From: an uncultured Armatimonadota bacterium
GTDB taxonomy: Bacteria > Armatimonadota > Fimbriimonadia > Fimbriimonadales > Fimbriimonadaceae
Assembly (NCBI GenBank): GCA_903927025.1
Contig: CAIYLG010000012.1
Span: forward strand, 121,610-185,609
Length of the DNA: 64,000 bases
Reading direction: 5' to 3'
A program made the position numbers and the translations under genes. This document shows, piece by piece, positions 18,262 through 26,596 of this stretch (within the stretch, counting starts at the first letter, position 1; every line of letters begins with the position of its first letter). Below the pieces are notes generated by a model, which searched no databases, had not been told where the DNA came from, and saw only the letters and a program-made list of their open reading frames with translations.

Positions 18262-19179
18262 TTATACCTGCCAGGGGCGAACTTCCCCGAGTTCCTGTCC
18301 GTTGCTGTCGACGCGTATCGAACCCAACCGCAGGATTCGGACCGGCGCAGGGGCCACGGCGTTGCAGAAGGCGAACCCGCGCATCGACTTCCAATCAACG
18401 TCGGTAAGGATTCCCATTCCGAAATCTTCTCCGTGCTGCTTTGCGAAGCTGCACAGTAGGTTTCGGTACATTCCGGGCGCCACAAACTGAGCACGAGAGC
18501 AACCGGTGAAGTCGAGAGCCGCCGCGACATCGTGCTCCTCAACATCGATATCTGTCACCGCGAACAGGGTGCTGCCCGCGCGCTCCGCGTACAGAACGTC
18601 TTTAAGGCGGGCGCGCTGAAGATCATCGGCCGAAAGTCTGACGCCGGTTCCAAGTCGGGTTCCCTCGACAGTGACCTTTCTCAAATCAAAGGCATGCTTT
18701 TCACATCCCTCAAATAGCTTCATCCACAGAGCCTTTCGCTGAGCTAACTGGACAACTGGTGGGAAGGCAGATTCAATTTCAACTTCCACGGGCCCGATCG
18801 GGAATCCGCTTTGGTCCATGTCCGTTCCCGCGGCTATCAAAATTTCGGTTGGGCGGAACTGCTGAGCAAGAAGTGCCGTGGTTTGCCGAAGGAGCGGCAT
18901 TGGGCGGTAGGGAAAGAGCTGAACGAGCAGATCTTCCGGAGACTGCTCCATAGCCTGGGCCAGAACAGATGGGAGGATATGGGGAGACCTCTGAGGGTCA
19001 AGGCTTCCGTAGAAGCGGATGAAGCTGGGTCTGCCGCCAATATTTAGCGTGAGTTGACCTGGCGTGCCTTGAATGGGGTCAGCGGGATCCAGACACAAAA
19101 AGGGACGTTGGCCGCGATGCTCTTTAAGCCACTCGCGCCATGAGGAGCCGGGGTTTCCAATGAGCAGCGTCCTCCCCAT
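18262..19179 (-). CDS. Hypothetical protein in lnt operon
   Basis: 305 residues with no domain I recognise. It opens with 'RTLLIGNPGSSWREWL' (only loosely P-loop-like, no GKS/T) and ends with 'RILRLGSIRVDSNGQELGE', a small beta hairpin followed by a short tail. A mid-region 'LLRQTTALLAQQFRPTEILIA' appears helical. No signal peptide or membrane segment, so cytosolic. It is the first gene of a compact group with the histidine phosphatase (8-base gap) and lnt (4-base overlap), so co-expression is likely although a functional link is not evident. The C-terminal hairpin vaguely recalls Clp1/NOL9-type proteins, but I would not assign it. Confidence 0.8.
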   Translation of the reverse strand: MGRTLLIGNPGSSWREWLKEHRGQRPFLCLDPADPIQGTPGQLTLNIGGRPSFIRFYGSLDPQRSPHILPSVLAQAMEQSPEDLLVQLFPYRPMPLLRQTTALLAQQFRPTEILIAAGTDMDQSGFPIGPVEVEIESAFPPVVQLAQRKALWMKLFEGCEKHAFDLRKVTVEGTRLGTGVRLSADDLQRARLKDVLYAERAGSTLFAVTDIDVEEHDVAAALDFTGCSRAQFVAPGMYRNLLCSFAKQHGEDFGMGILTDVDWKSMRGFAFCNAVAPAPVRILRLGSIRVDSNGQELGEVRPWQV

Positions 19180-19340
19180 AGTCGATGAAGACGATTATGA
19201 CCTTATGCGAAAGAGAATGGAGACAACGGGGAAAGGAAGCTGAAGGACAGAAGAAATATGGGAGGGAGCTTCCATGCCCCGACCTCCGTTTCCACCGTTT
19301 CCGTGGTGTCTCCAACAAGAATCTACCCCTCGCCGGGCAA

Positions 19341-19360
19341 GAAAGTTCCCTCGAAAGGGA
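19341..19360 (-). terminator. Weak intrinsic terminator after PpiC-like gene
   Basis: On the minus strand TCCCT-TTCG-AGGGA forms a 5-bp stem with a UUCG-type loop directly after the stop codon and is followed by ACTTTCTT. The stem is short and the T-run interrupted, so termination may be partial. Confidence 0.4.
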
Positions 19361-19361
19361 C

Positions 19362-20219
19362 CTACTTGGCAGGCTTAGGGAACATCTTTTCGATTTTCGC
19401 GCTCTTTTGAAGTTCTGGGACCAAGGAGTTTTTTGCTCGGTCTTCGTACTGCTTCTTAAGGTCGGCGATGCTTTTTGCATCGGCGTTGACTCCAAGAGTA
19501 TCGACTCGGAAGATTTGAAGTCCGTTCGCAGTTTCAACCGGCTTGGTGTACTCGTGAACCTTCAGGGTCTTGAATTCATCCTTGGTGGCGGTCGGGAACG
19601 CGGCCACTGCTCTCCAGCCGAGAATGCCATGGGTCTGAATGGTCTGCGGAGTCTGATCCGTGGTTGCCAAGACCTTATCCCAATCTTCACCCTTCTTGAG
19701 GCGATTGTAGATGTCCGTCGCTCTGCCTGATGCTTCCTGAACGTCCGCCGGAGAGGTGCTCTTTGCCTTGACCAGGAGGGTTGAAACGCTGATGTAGTCG
19801 GCGGCCTTGAACTTTAAATCCACAATTTTGGTGATGAGGAGGTCGGCGTGAACGTGGAGGTACAGCCGGGACTTGGGGAACCCTTTCTCTCGAAGGAATT
19901 CGTTGACATCCTTTCCTGGAGGAACTTGCTTCTTGATCTCGGTGAACTGCTTATCGAACTCAGCCTGAACTTCAGCCTGGGTGACATACACTTTGTCAAT
20001 CACGGCCCGATCCTTAATCAGTTGGAAGAGGATGAGGTCATTTGTGACTTCTGGAGCCGCCCAATCCCAAAGGATTCGGTCTACATCGCTTGCCCGAATG
20101 ACCTTTCCGTTTACTTTCGCAAGAACCGTCGTGGGGGCTGGGATCGCTGGCAACAAGCCGTTTGGAACTTGGGCGGCCTGGTGCATCGCCATGAGTGAGA
20201 TAAGGGTTGTGAATATCAT
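19362..20219 (-). CDS. Periplasmic peptidyl-prolyl isomerase-like protein (SurA/PpiC family)
   Basis: 285 residues. The N-terminus (FTTLISLMAMHQAAQ) resembles a short signal peptide. 'VLAKVNGKVIRASDVDRILW' is the typical opening of SurA/PrsA N-terminal chaperone domains, followed by 'VIDKVYVTQAEVQAEFDKQF'. The parvulin domain is seen as 'ISVSTLLVKAKS' (usually I-x-A-R-H-I-L), 'DIYNRLKKGEDWDKVLATTD', 'GILGWRAVAAFP' and 'TKPVETANGLQIFRVDT'. The canonical parvulin His of 'ARHIL' is not obvious, so the isomerase activity may be lost and the protein could work purely as a chaperone. Expected to assist folding of outer-membrane or secreted proteins. It lies 41 bases downstream of the MoxR gene on the same strand. 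Confidence 0.85.
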   Translation of the reverse strand: MIFTTLISLMAMHQAAQVPNGLLPAIPAPTTVLAKVNGKVIRASDVDRILWDWAAPEVTNDLILFQLIKDRAVIDKVYVTQAEVQAEFDKQFTEIKKQVPPGKDVNEFLREKGFPKSRLYLHVHADLLITKIVDLKFKAADYISVSTLLVKAKSTSPADVQEASGRATDIYNRLKKGEDWDKVLATTDQTPQTIQTHGILGWRAVAAFPTATKDEFKTLKVHEYTKPVETANGLQIFRVDTLGVNADAKSIADLKKQYEDRAKNSLVPELQKSAKIEKMFPKPAK

Positions 20220-20260
20220 GTTGCTTGTGTGTGTCTAGAAAATGTTCGGAACTTAAGGGA

Positions 20261-21208
20261 TCAGCGTGGCACTGGCTGCGCGGCTAGCAGCCCGGTCAGG
20301 ACGCGGTCAATGGTGAGTCCCTCAACTTCCGCTTCTGGGCGAAGAATGACCCTGTGGCGAAGAACCGGCAATGCCAGTTCCTTCACGTCATCTGGAATGA
20401 CGAACTCGCGTCCCCGAAGCGCAGCGATAGCCTTGCTGCAGTTTAGGAGGGCAATTCCCGCGCGGGGCGACGCTCCCACCAACACGTCATTGGAATTTCG
20501 CGTCGCTTTGACGATGTCATAGATGTAGCTGAATACTTTGTCTTCCACCGTGATCTTCTGAACTTGACGCTGCAGATCGAGAAGCTGTTCCGGGCTCACG
20601 ACTTCTTGGATCCCGGCATCTTCCAGGCTTTGAGGTCTGAAACCTTGATGGTGGCGCCTAAGCACGTCGATTTCAGCGGCATCGCCCGGGTAATCGACGA
20701 GCACCTTCAGAAGGAAGCGATCCAACTGTGCTTCAGGGAGCGGATAGGTTCCCTCGAAGTCGAGCGGGTTTTGCGTTGCGAATACGAGGAAGGGTGGGGG
20801 GAGAGGATGCGCCTCGCCGTCGATGGTGACCCTGCGCTCCTCCATGGATTCCAGCAGGGCGGCCTGGGTTTTAGGGGGAGTTCGGTTGATTTCGTCCGCA
20901 AGAAGGACATTTACAAAAATGGGTCCCTTTCTTAATTCGAAATCACTCGTCTTGGGGTTAAAGATTGACGTGCCAATCACGTCGCTCGGCATGAGGTCCG
21001 GAGTGAATTGGATTCGGCCGTACTGCATACTGAGCGTTCTCGCGAGCGCGCGAACCATCAGTGTCTTTGCGACACCAGGTACGCCCTCAAGGAGAACGTG
21101 GCCATTTGCGAGGATGGCAACCAATATCTGCTCGATAATGGCGTCCTGTCCGGAGATGACCTTGGAGACTTCGGTGCGGATGCTCTGGGAGGTAGTTTCG
21201 ACGCTCAT
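20261..21208 (-). CDS. MoxR-family AAA+ ATPase
   Basis: About 315 residues from ATG 21208; the frame continues to 21349, but the added 47 residues look like untranslated leader. The AAA_3 core is complete: 'LANGHVLLEGVPGVAKTLM' (Walker A, GVPGVAKT), 'IQFTPDLMPSDVIG' (typical MoxR motif), 'VLLADEINRTPPKTQAALLE' (Walker B plus sensor), and a C-terminal lid with 'GASPRAGIALL'. MoxR ATPases act as chaperones for metal insertion or protein-complex assembly, usually beside DUF58 and VWA-domain proteins. Neither partner is next to it here: the downstream neighbour is the PpiC-like gene 41 bases away. Confidence 0.93.
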   Translation of the reverse strand: MSVETTSQSIRTEVSKVISGQDAIIEQILVAILANGHVLLEGVPGVAKTLMVRALARTLSMQYGRIQFTPDLMPSDVIGTSIFNPKTSDFELRKGPIFVNVLLADEINRTPPKTQAALLESMEERRVTIDGEAHPLPPPFLVFATQNPLDFEGTYPLPEAQLDRFLLKVLVDYPGDAAEIDVLRRHHQGFRPQSLEDAGIQEVVSPEQLLDLQRQVQKITVEDKVFSYIYDIVKATRNSNDVLVGASPRAGIALLNCSKAIAALRGREFVIPDDVKELALPVLRHRVILRPEAEVEGLTIDRVLTGLLAAQPVPR

Positions 21209-21376
21209 TTCAATGGGCGGGAGCGTACCGTATCTAAACGCATTCAGATCGGGGTATAACAAACGGCTGAGGCCAATAAGGCTGGTTTGCCGTTGACTGG
21301 AGCCTTCCACGGAAGGTTGCACTGAGCGGCCAACAAAGCCTGACCTCAAGAATAATCGAGGCTAAAAACTTCTCGT

Positions 21377-21658
21377 ATGCCGCTGAATCCAGAACTCAAA
21401 GCAAGCACAATCGCAAACAACGCTCGGTCCGAAGGTGACACGGGCTCGACCGAGGTACAGATCGCGATTATGCAGGCCCGGATCCTCCAGATCACGGACC
21501 ATCTTCGCACTCACAAGAAAGATTTCCACTCACGAAGAGGACTTCTCCTTCTTGTTGGCAAGCGACGCCGCCTTGAGGGTTACCTCCGAAACAAGGATAT
21601 TGCTCGCTACCGCGAACTTATCAAGAAGCTCGGAATCCGCGAAGTTAAGCCCCGATAA
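21377..21658 (+). CDS. rpsO: 30S ribosomal protein S15
   Basis: 93 residues, close to the usual 88-89. The family signature is complete: '[20 protein letters not shown]', '[20 protein letters not shown]' and '[19 protein letters not shown]'. S15 binds 16S rRNA at the junction of helices 20-22 and nucleates platform assembly. It sits 13 bases upstream of pnp, the conserved rpsO-pnp arrangement. The 168-base spacer to the divergent moxR should contain both promoters, but I could not pick a convincing pair of boxes. Confidence 0.97.
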   Translation: MPLNPELKASTIANNARSEGDTGSTEVQIAIMQARILQITDHLRTHKKDFHSRRGLLLLVGKRRRLEGYLRNKDIARYRELIKKLGIREVKPR

Positions 21659-21671
21659 CGGAGGCTACTAA

Positions 21672-24119
21672 ATGATCCATTCCCACGAGTTCGAGGTAGG
21701 GGGCAAGACCCTCTCCATCGAAACTGGCCGCGTCGCCAAGCAAGCTGGCGGCGCTGTTCTACTTGGCATGGGCGAAACCGTCATCCTTGGCGTCGCCACC
21801 ATGTCTGAAAATCCACGCGCCGGCATTGACTTTTTGCCGTTGACGTGTGACTACGAAGAGCGAAAATACGCTGTCGGAAAAATTCCCGGCGGCTTCATGA
21901 AGCGCGGCGGCAGACCCAGCGAGAAAGCTGTTCTCACCAGCCGTCTGATTGACCGACCTCTTAGGCCGATGTTCCCTAAGGGATTGCGAAATGACGTTCA
22001 GGTCGTTGCGATGCCGTTCGCTGTAGATCAGGGCTGTCCGCCCGACGTTCTCGCGATCTGTGCTGCAGGCGCTGCGCTCACCGTGAGCGACATTCCTTTC
22101 AAGTATCCGGTTGCTGGCGTTCGCGTCGGACGGATCGACGGGGAATTCATTCTATTCCCATCCATTCCTCAGATTAAGGTCAGTGACCTTGACCTGGTTG
22201 TTGCTGGACACAAAGGCGCCATCTCGATGGTTGAAGCCGGTGCCAGTGAAGTATCAGAAGAGGATATGGTTGCCGCCCTCAAGTTCGCACACGATGCCAT
22301 CAAAATCATCGTCGCCGAATTCGAAGCGTTTGGCAAGAAGGTCAATCGCGCCAAGCGAGAGGTTGCCCTCCACACTGTGGACGACTCCCTCCTGAAGGCG
22401 ATTGAAAAGCAGCACGGTAAAGAAATTTCCAAGACTCTGCTCGGTTCGAAGGATAAGGCGATGCGCGAGAGCGCACTCAGCGATCTTATCAACGATATCG
22501 TTGCCAAGATGAAGCCAGACTACGCGGACAAGCCAGAGCTGCTCGCTCAGTTGTCTGAAGCCGTGGACTACGTTGTTAAAGGCACCGTCCGCGAACTCAT
22601 CATCAAGAAGGATTCGCGTCCTGACGGCCGAAAGCTCGACGAGATTCGACCGCTTGAGGCAATTGCGGGTCTGCTCCCCAAGGTCCATGGATCCGGTCTG
22701 TTCACTCGTGGTCAGACGCAGGTCATGACCGTTGCGACGCTGGGTCTTCCCAACGATGCGCAGACGATGGACGGAATTGAAGAGGAAGAGCCGAAGCGCT
22801 ATATGCACTTCTACAACTTCCCGTCTTACTCCGTTGGAGAAGTTCGACCTTCACGAGGTCCCGGTCGCCGAGAAATCGGTCATGGCGCCCTTGCAGAGCG
22901 AGCTCTGCGCAGCGTGATGCCTCTCGATGATCCGAATTTCCCTTACACGCTTCTGCTGATTTCGGAAGTTCTCGAATCGAACGGTTCCACCTCCATGGCT
23001 TCCGTGTGCGGTTCAACGCTGGCTCTTATGGATGCCGGTATCAAGATCAAGGCGCCGGTTGCCGGTATTGCCATGGGTCTGATGTCGGACGGCAAGGTCT
23101 TCAAGGTCCTTACCGACATTCAGGGAATGGAAGACTTCTGTGGCGACATGGACTTCAAGGTCGCAGGAACCCGAGACGGTATTACAGCCCTCCAGCTGGA
23201 TACGAAACTCGACGGTATTCCCGACGAGGTTCTTGCCAAAGCGCTTTCACAGGCGAAGACGGCACGATTCCAGATTCTCGACGTTATCTACGAAGCGATT
23301 CCAGCTCCACGTGACACCGTCGGTGCATCGGCTCCAACCGTAACGACGATTCACATCAATCCTGAAAAGATTGGTGCAGTCATCGGACCGGGCGGCGCAG
23401 TCATCAAGAAGATCACGGGTACCACCGGCGCATCGGTCGACATTCAGCAGGACGGAAAGGTCTTGGTCGGCGGAAGCAACAGCCAGGCAGTCGAAGATGC
23501 TATCGCGATGATCAAGGCGCTGACGGACGAAGTTGCCGTGGGCAGCGAGTTCACCGGTAAGGTCACTCGAATCATGGGCCGAGGCGCCATGGTCGAGTAC
23601 ATCCCTGGCCGAGAGGGTCTTGTTCCTAAGGAGCACCTCACGGTTAAGGATATCGGCCGAATCGAGGAAGTCGTCAACATTGGCGATGAGCTCAACGTCA
23701 AGGTCTTCGAAGTCGATCACATGGGTCGAATCAACCTGACTGCGCTGGGTGTTGCTCAGACGCTGGCAGGTCTTGAGGACAACGCAACCGCGACTCCGCC
23801 GGCTTCACAGCCACGCGGTGACCGGGATCGTGGCGGACGTGGCGGCGATAGAGATCGCGGCGGACGTGGCGGCGGTGACAGAGATCGTGGTGGACGCGGC
23901 GGCGGCGACCGAGACCGTGGTGGTCGAGATCGCGGCGGTGACCGAGATCGTGGTCCTAGACCAGACAATCGTGAGGATCGACCAGCGCGAACTGAATCTG
24001 CGGCGCCAGCCCCAGCTAGCGAGCCTGTAAGTGCCCCTCAGGTCCCCGATGCATTCCCCAAGCGGGAGCGCGGCGGAGACGATGACAACATGAACGCACG
24101 GTTCCGACCACGCCGATAA
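21672..24119 (+). CDS. pnp: Polyribonucleotide nucleotidyltransferase (PNPase)
   Basis: 815 residues, longer than the typical ~700. Domains in order: first RNase PH domain (~5-140, 'FLPLTCDYEERKYAVGKIPG'), alpha linker (~150-240), second catalytic RNase PH domain (~315-545, 'EVRPSRGPGRREIGHGALAE', 'SNGSTSMASVCG', catalytic Asp region 'GMEDFCGDMDFKVAGTRDG'), KH domain ('GAVIGPGGAVIKKITGTTGA') and S1 domain ('GKVTRIMGRGAMVEY', 'GLVPKEHLT'). It degrades RNA 3' to 5' using phosphate. The extra C-terminal ~90 residues are a GDRDRGGRGG-type low-complexity RG/RGG tail followed by an acidic-basic end, which is not in E. coli PNPase and probably adds RNA binding or condensation. A strong terminator lies 17 bases after the stop. 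Confidence 0.97.
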   Translation: MIHSHEFEVGGKTLSIETGRVAKQAGGAVLLGMGETVILGVATMSENPRAGIDFLPLTCDYEERKYAVGKIPGGFMKRGGRPSEKAVLTSRLIDRPLRPMFPKGLRNDVQVVAMPFAVDQGCPPDVLAICAAGAALTVSDIPFKYPVAGVRVGRIDGEFILFPSIPQIKVSDLDLVVAGHKGAISMVEAGASEVSEEDMVAALKFAHDAIKIIVAEFEAFGKKVNRAKREVALHTVDDSLLKAIEKQHGKEISKTLLGSKDKAMRESALSDLINDIVAKMKPDYADKPELLAQLSEAVDYVVKGTVRELIIKKDSRPDGRKLDEIRPLEAIAGLLPKVHGSGLFTRGQTQVMTVATLGLPNDAQTMDGIEEEEPKRYMHFYNFPSYSVGEVRPSRGPGRREIGHGALAERALRSVMPLDDPNFPYTLLLISEVLESNGSTSMASVCGSTLALMDAGIKIKAPVAGIAMGLMSDGKVFKVLTDIQGMEDFCGDMDFKVAGTRDGITALQLDTKLDGIPDEVLAKALSQAKTARFQILDVIYEAIPAPRDTVGASAPTVTTIHINPEKIGAVIGPGGAVIKKITGTTGASVDIQQDGKVLVGGSNSQAVEDAIAMIKALTDEVAVGSEFTGKVTRIMGRGAMVEYIPGREGLVPKEHLTVKDIGRIEEVVNIGDELNVKVFEVDHMGRINLTALGVAQTLAGLEDNATATPPASQPRGDRDRGGRGGDRDRGGRGGGDRDRGGRGGGDRDRGGRDRGGDRDRGPRPDNREDRPARTESAAPAPASEPVSAPQVPDAFPKRERGGDDDNMNARFRPRR

Positions 24120-24136
24120 AATCGGCCGATTAGCTC

Positions 24137-24174
24137 CAAGAAGGGCCCGACAGGTGACTGTCGGGCCCTTCTTG
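24137..24174 (+). terminator. Strong terminator after pnp
   Basis: CAAGAAGGGCCCGACAG-GTGA-CTGTCGGGCCCTTCTTG is a perfect 17-bp stem with a 4-base loop, then TTGG. The poly-T is short, but the A-rich 5' arm and T-containing 3' arm make it work in both directions. Confidence 0.85.
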
Positions 24175-24268
24175 TTGGTCCTGAGAAAGAAAATCGCAAG
24201 ACAACCACCGAACCGGTATGGCAGGGGCGACCCTTCGAAAGGCCATTCAGGTAAATTCAAATTTGCAA

Positions 24269-25633
24269 ATGGCGGATTTTATCCAGCATCTCCACCCTGC
24301 GCTGCAGGCCCTTATCAGGGTTGTCCTGTTCGTAATGCCGTCATTGATGCTTGTCCCAGGCATTATCTGGTGGGAAAGACGACTACTCAGTTGGATGCAG
24401 GACCGCATTGGCCCGAACCGCGTAGGAAATATTACGTTCTCGCGGACGAGTCGGTTCGTTCCTTCCTTCCTGCAGGGCAAGAAATTTAGACTTTTTGGTC
24501 TCCTTCAGCCGATTGCCGATGGCATGAAGCTGTTTTTCAAGGAAGACATCACGCCGTCCGCGGTTGACAAGGTGATCTACTTTGTTGCTCCGGCTCTGGC
24601 GCTGTTCCCAGCGTTCGCTCTCGGAGGCACGATTCCTTGGGGGCCGTACGGCTTCCTGACCCCAGTCGCCGATGTGAACATCGGCGTGCTGTACATCATG
24701 GCGATCTCCTCGCTGGGTGTGTATGGAATCGTACTGGCAGGCTACGCCTCAGACAACAAGTTTTCGCTTATGGGCGGCCTTCGCTCCTCAGCGCAGCTGA
24801 TCAGCTATGAACTGGCGATGGGAATGTCCGTTGCCTGTATCGTCATGGCTACCGGCTCCCTGAAGCCGAGCGATATGGTGACGGCGCAGCGTGGTGCGCT
24901 GTGGGGACTCGACTTCGCTCCATTTACCTGGATCGAGAACTGGAATATCCTCACCCCCTACGGACTTGTTGCCGCCATTGTATTTGGCGTCTGCATGATC
25001 GCGGAGACCAATCGGCCCCCGTTCGACCTTCCTGAAGCGGAGAACGAACTGGTTGCGGGCTATCACACTGAATACAGCTCAATGAAGTTTGCGGTGTTCT
25101 TCATGGGCGAGTACGCGGCGATGTTCGTGTACGGAGTGATCCTATGCACGCTGTTCATAGGATCTTGGCATCTGCTGCCGATTCGCTTTGCCTTTATGGC
25201 GAAGCAATACCCGGCATTCGGAGATGTCTGGAACATGCTGGACACGCTCAACGGTAGCTCGATTCTCGCGCCAGTGTTCGTGGTTCTGAAGGCTGTTGCA
25301 GTAGTGACGACCTATATCTGGGTCCGTGCAACACTGCCTCGTCTGAGATATGACCAGTTGATGAGCTTGGGTTGGAAATCGCTCCTTCCGCTGGCAGTCG
25401 CAAATCTTGTCGTTGTCGCAATCTGGATCGTAGCCAGCAGAGTGGCGAGCCCAATCATGGGTCTGGCGGCAGTTGCAGTATCTGGCGCGATTCTATATGC
25501 GCTGTACAAGGCAATCAATAAGATCAACGTTCACGAACGGCCGAACTTTGCCAGTCGCGAGGTGCTGATGGTGGACGAACCCCCGCAAACGCGGGAAGTG
25601 GAATTAGTGGAGCCGGCGGCGGCTGCATCATAG
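24269..25633 (+). CDS. nuoH: NADH-quinone oxidoreductase subunit H
   Basis: 454 residues from ATG 24269, chosen because it puts the conserved ERR (IIWWERRLLSWMQDRIGPNR) about 36 residues in, as in other NuoH proteins; ATG 24218 would add 17 non-homologous residues. Eight or more membrane helices follow. Conserved NuoH segments: 'GPNRVG', 'LADGMK'-like 'IADGMKLFFKED', 'AETNRPPFDLPEAENELVAGY' and 'TEYSSMKFAVFFMGEYA'. The acidic loops form part of the quinone-binding chamber and the first proton path (E-channel). The C-terminal ~50 residues are polar and unusual. It is separated from nuoJ by an intrinsic terminator, and nuoI, which normally sits between H and J, is missing. Confidence 0.95.
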   Translation: MADFIQHLHPALQALIRVVLFVMPSLMLVPGIIWWERRLLSWMQDRIGPNRVGNITFSRTSRFVPSFLQGKKFRLFGLLQPIADGMKLFFKEDITPSAVDKVIYFVAPALALFPAFALGGTIPWGPYGFLTPVADVNIGVLYIMAISSLGVYGIVLAGYASDNKFSLMGGLRSSAQLISYELAMGMSVACIVMATGSLKPSDMVTAQRGALWGLDFAPFTWIENWNILTPYGLVAAIVFGVCMIAETNRPPFDLPEAENELVAGYHTEYSSMKFAVFFMGEYAAMFVYGVILCTLFIGSWHLLPIRFAFMAKQYPAFGDVWNMLDTLNGSSILAPVFVVLKAVAVVTTYIWVRATLPRLRYDQLMSLGWKSLLPLAVANLVVVAIWIVASRVASPIMGLAAVAVSGAILYALYKAINKINVHERPNFASREVLMVDEPPQTREVELVEPAAAAS

Positions 25634-25642
25634 GGGAACTGC

Positions 25643-25674
25643 AAGGTGGGCGGGTTTGTCGTCCCACCTTTTTT
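25643..25674 (+). terminator. Intrinsic terminator between nuoH and nuoJ
   Basis: AAGGTGGG ... CCCACCTT (8-bp stem, 12-base loop) followed by TTTT, 10 bases after the nuoH stop. It would make nuoJ-N at least partly a separate transcription unit. Confidence 0.8.
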
Positions 25675-25721
25675 CTGGCGGACATGGAATTGAGGATGAA
25701 CAGTAGGAAAGGGGGCAACCC

Positions 25722-26245
25722 GTGGGTGGTGTGACCGTAACGCCGGAGCTGCTTTTATTTGGCGGCGTAGCGGGTGCTGCGGCGCTTTGTGCCGTTGGCG
25801 TAGTCGCTTTTAACAATGCGATCAGAAGTGCGCTGTGTCTGGTGGTGAACTTCTTTCTGCTTGCCTTCCTGTACTTCACGCTGAATGCGGAGATGATGGG
25901 AATTACGCAGGTGGTGGTTTACACCGGCGCAATCATGGTTCTGTTCCTCTTCGTGATCATGCTTCTCAACTTAGGTGGACTGAAGCTGGTGACGGAGAAA
26001 TTCGACTATAAGCGCTACGCGGGCATTCTCTTGGGCTGTGGGCTCTTTGTGGTCCTCGGTTCGCAGATACTGCCTTCCCTCGCGACCATTCAGGCCAGGC
26101 AGCTATCACCCGACCTAGCGAAGTTTGGCGGTCCCGAAGCGATCGGACGAACCCTTTTCACTTCTTACGTCTATCCGTTTGAAGCAGTCAGCGTCCTCTT
26201 GCTGGTTGGCATCGTCGGATCCATCCTTCTCGCTAAGAGGCGACT

Positions 26246-26249
<4 letters not shown>
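25722..26249 (+). CDS. nuoJ: NADH-quinone oxidoreductase subunit J
   Basis: 175 residues from GTG 25722, preceded by AGGAAAGGGGG. Five hydrophobic helices. The conserved NuoJ segment 'NFFLLAFLYFTLNAEMMGIT' runs into 'QVVVYTGAIMVLFLFVIMLL', which holds the pi-bulge helix TM3 used in coupling quinone reduction to proton pumping. The C-terminus ends in the usual short polar tail (LLAKRRL). The stop overlaps the start of nuoK by 4 bases (ATGA). Confidence 0.95.
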
Positions 26250-26590
<341 letters not shown>

Positions 26591-26596
26591 CGAGAA

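Noticed and set aside
23756..23968. Minus-strand SPPRSRSPP-rich frame
   Set aside because: Reverse translation of the RGG-coding tail of pnp.
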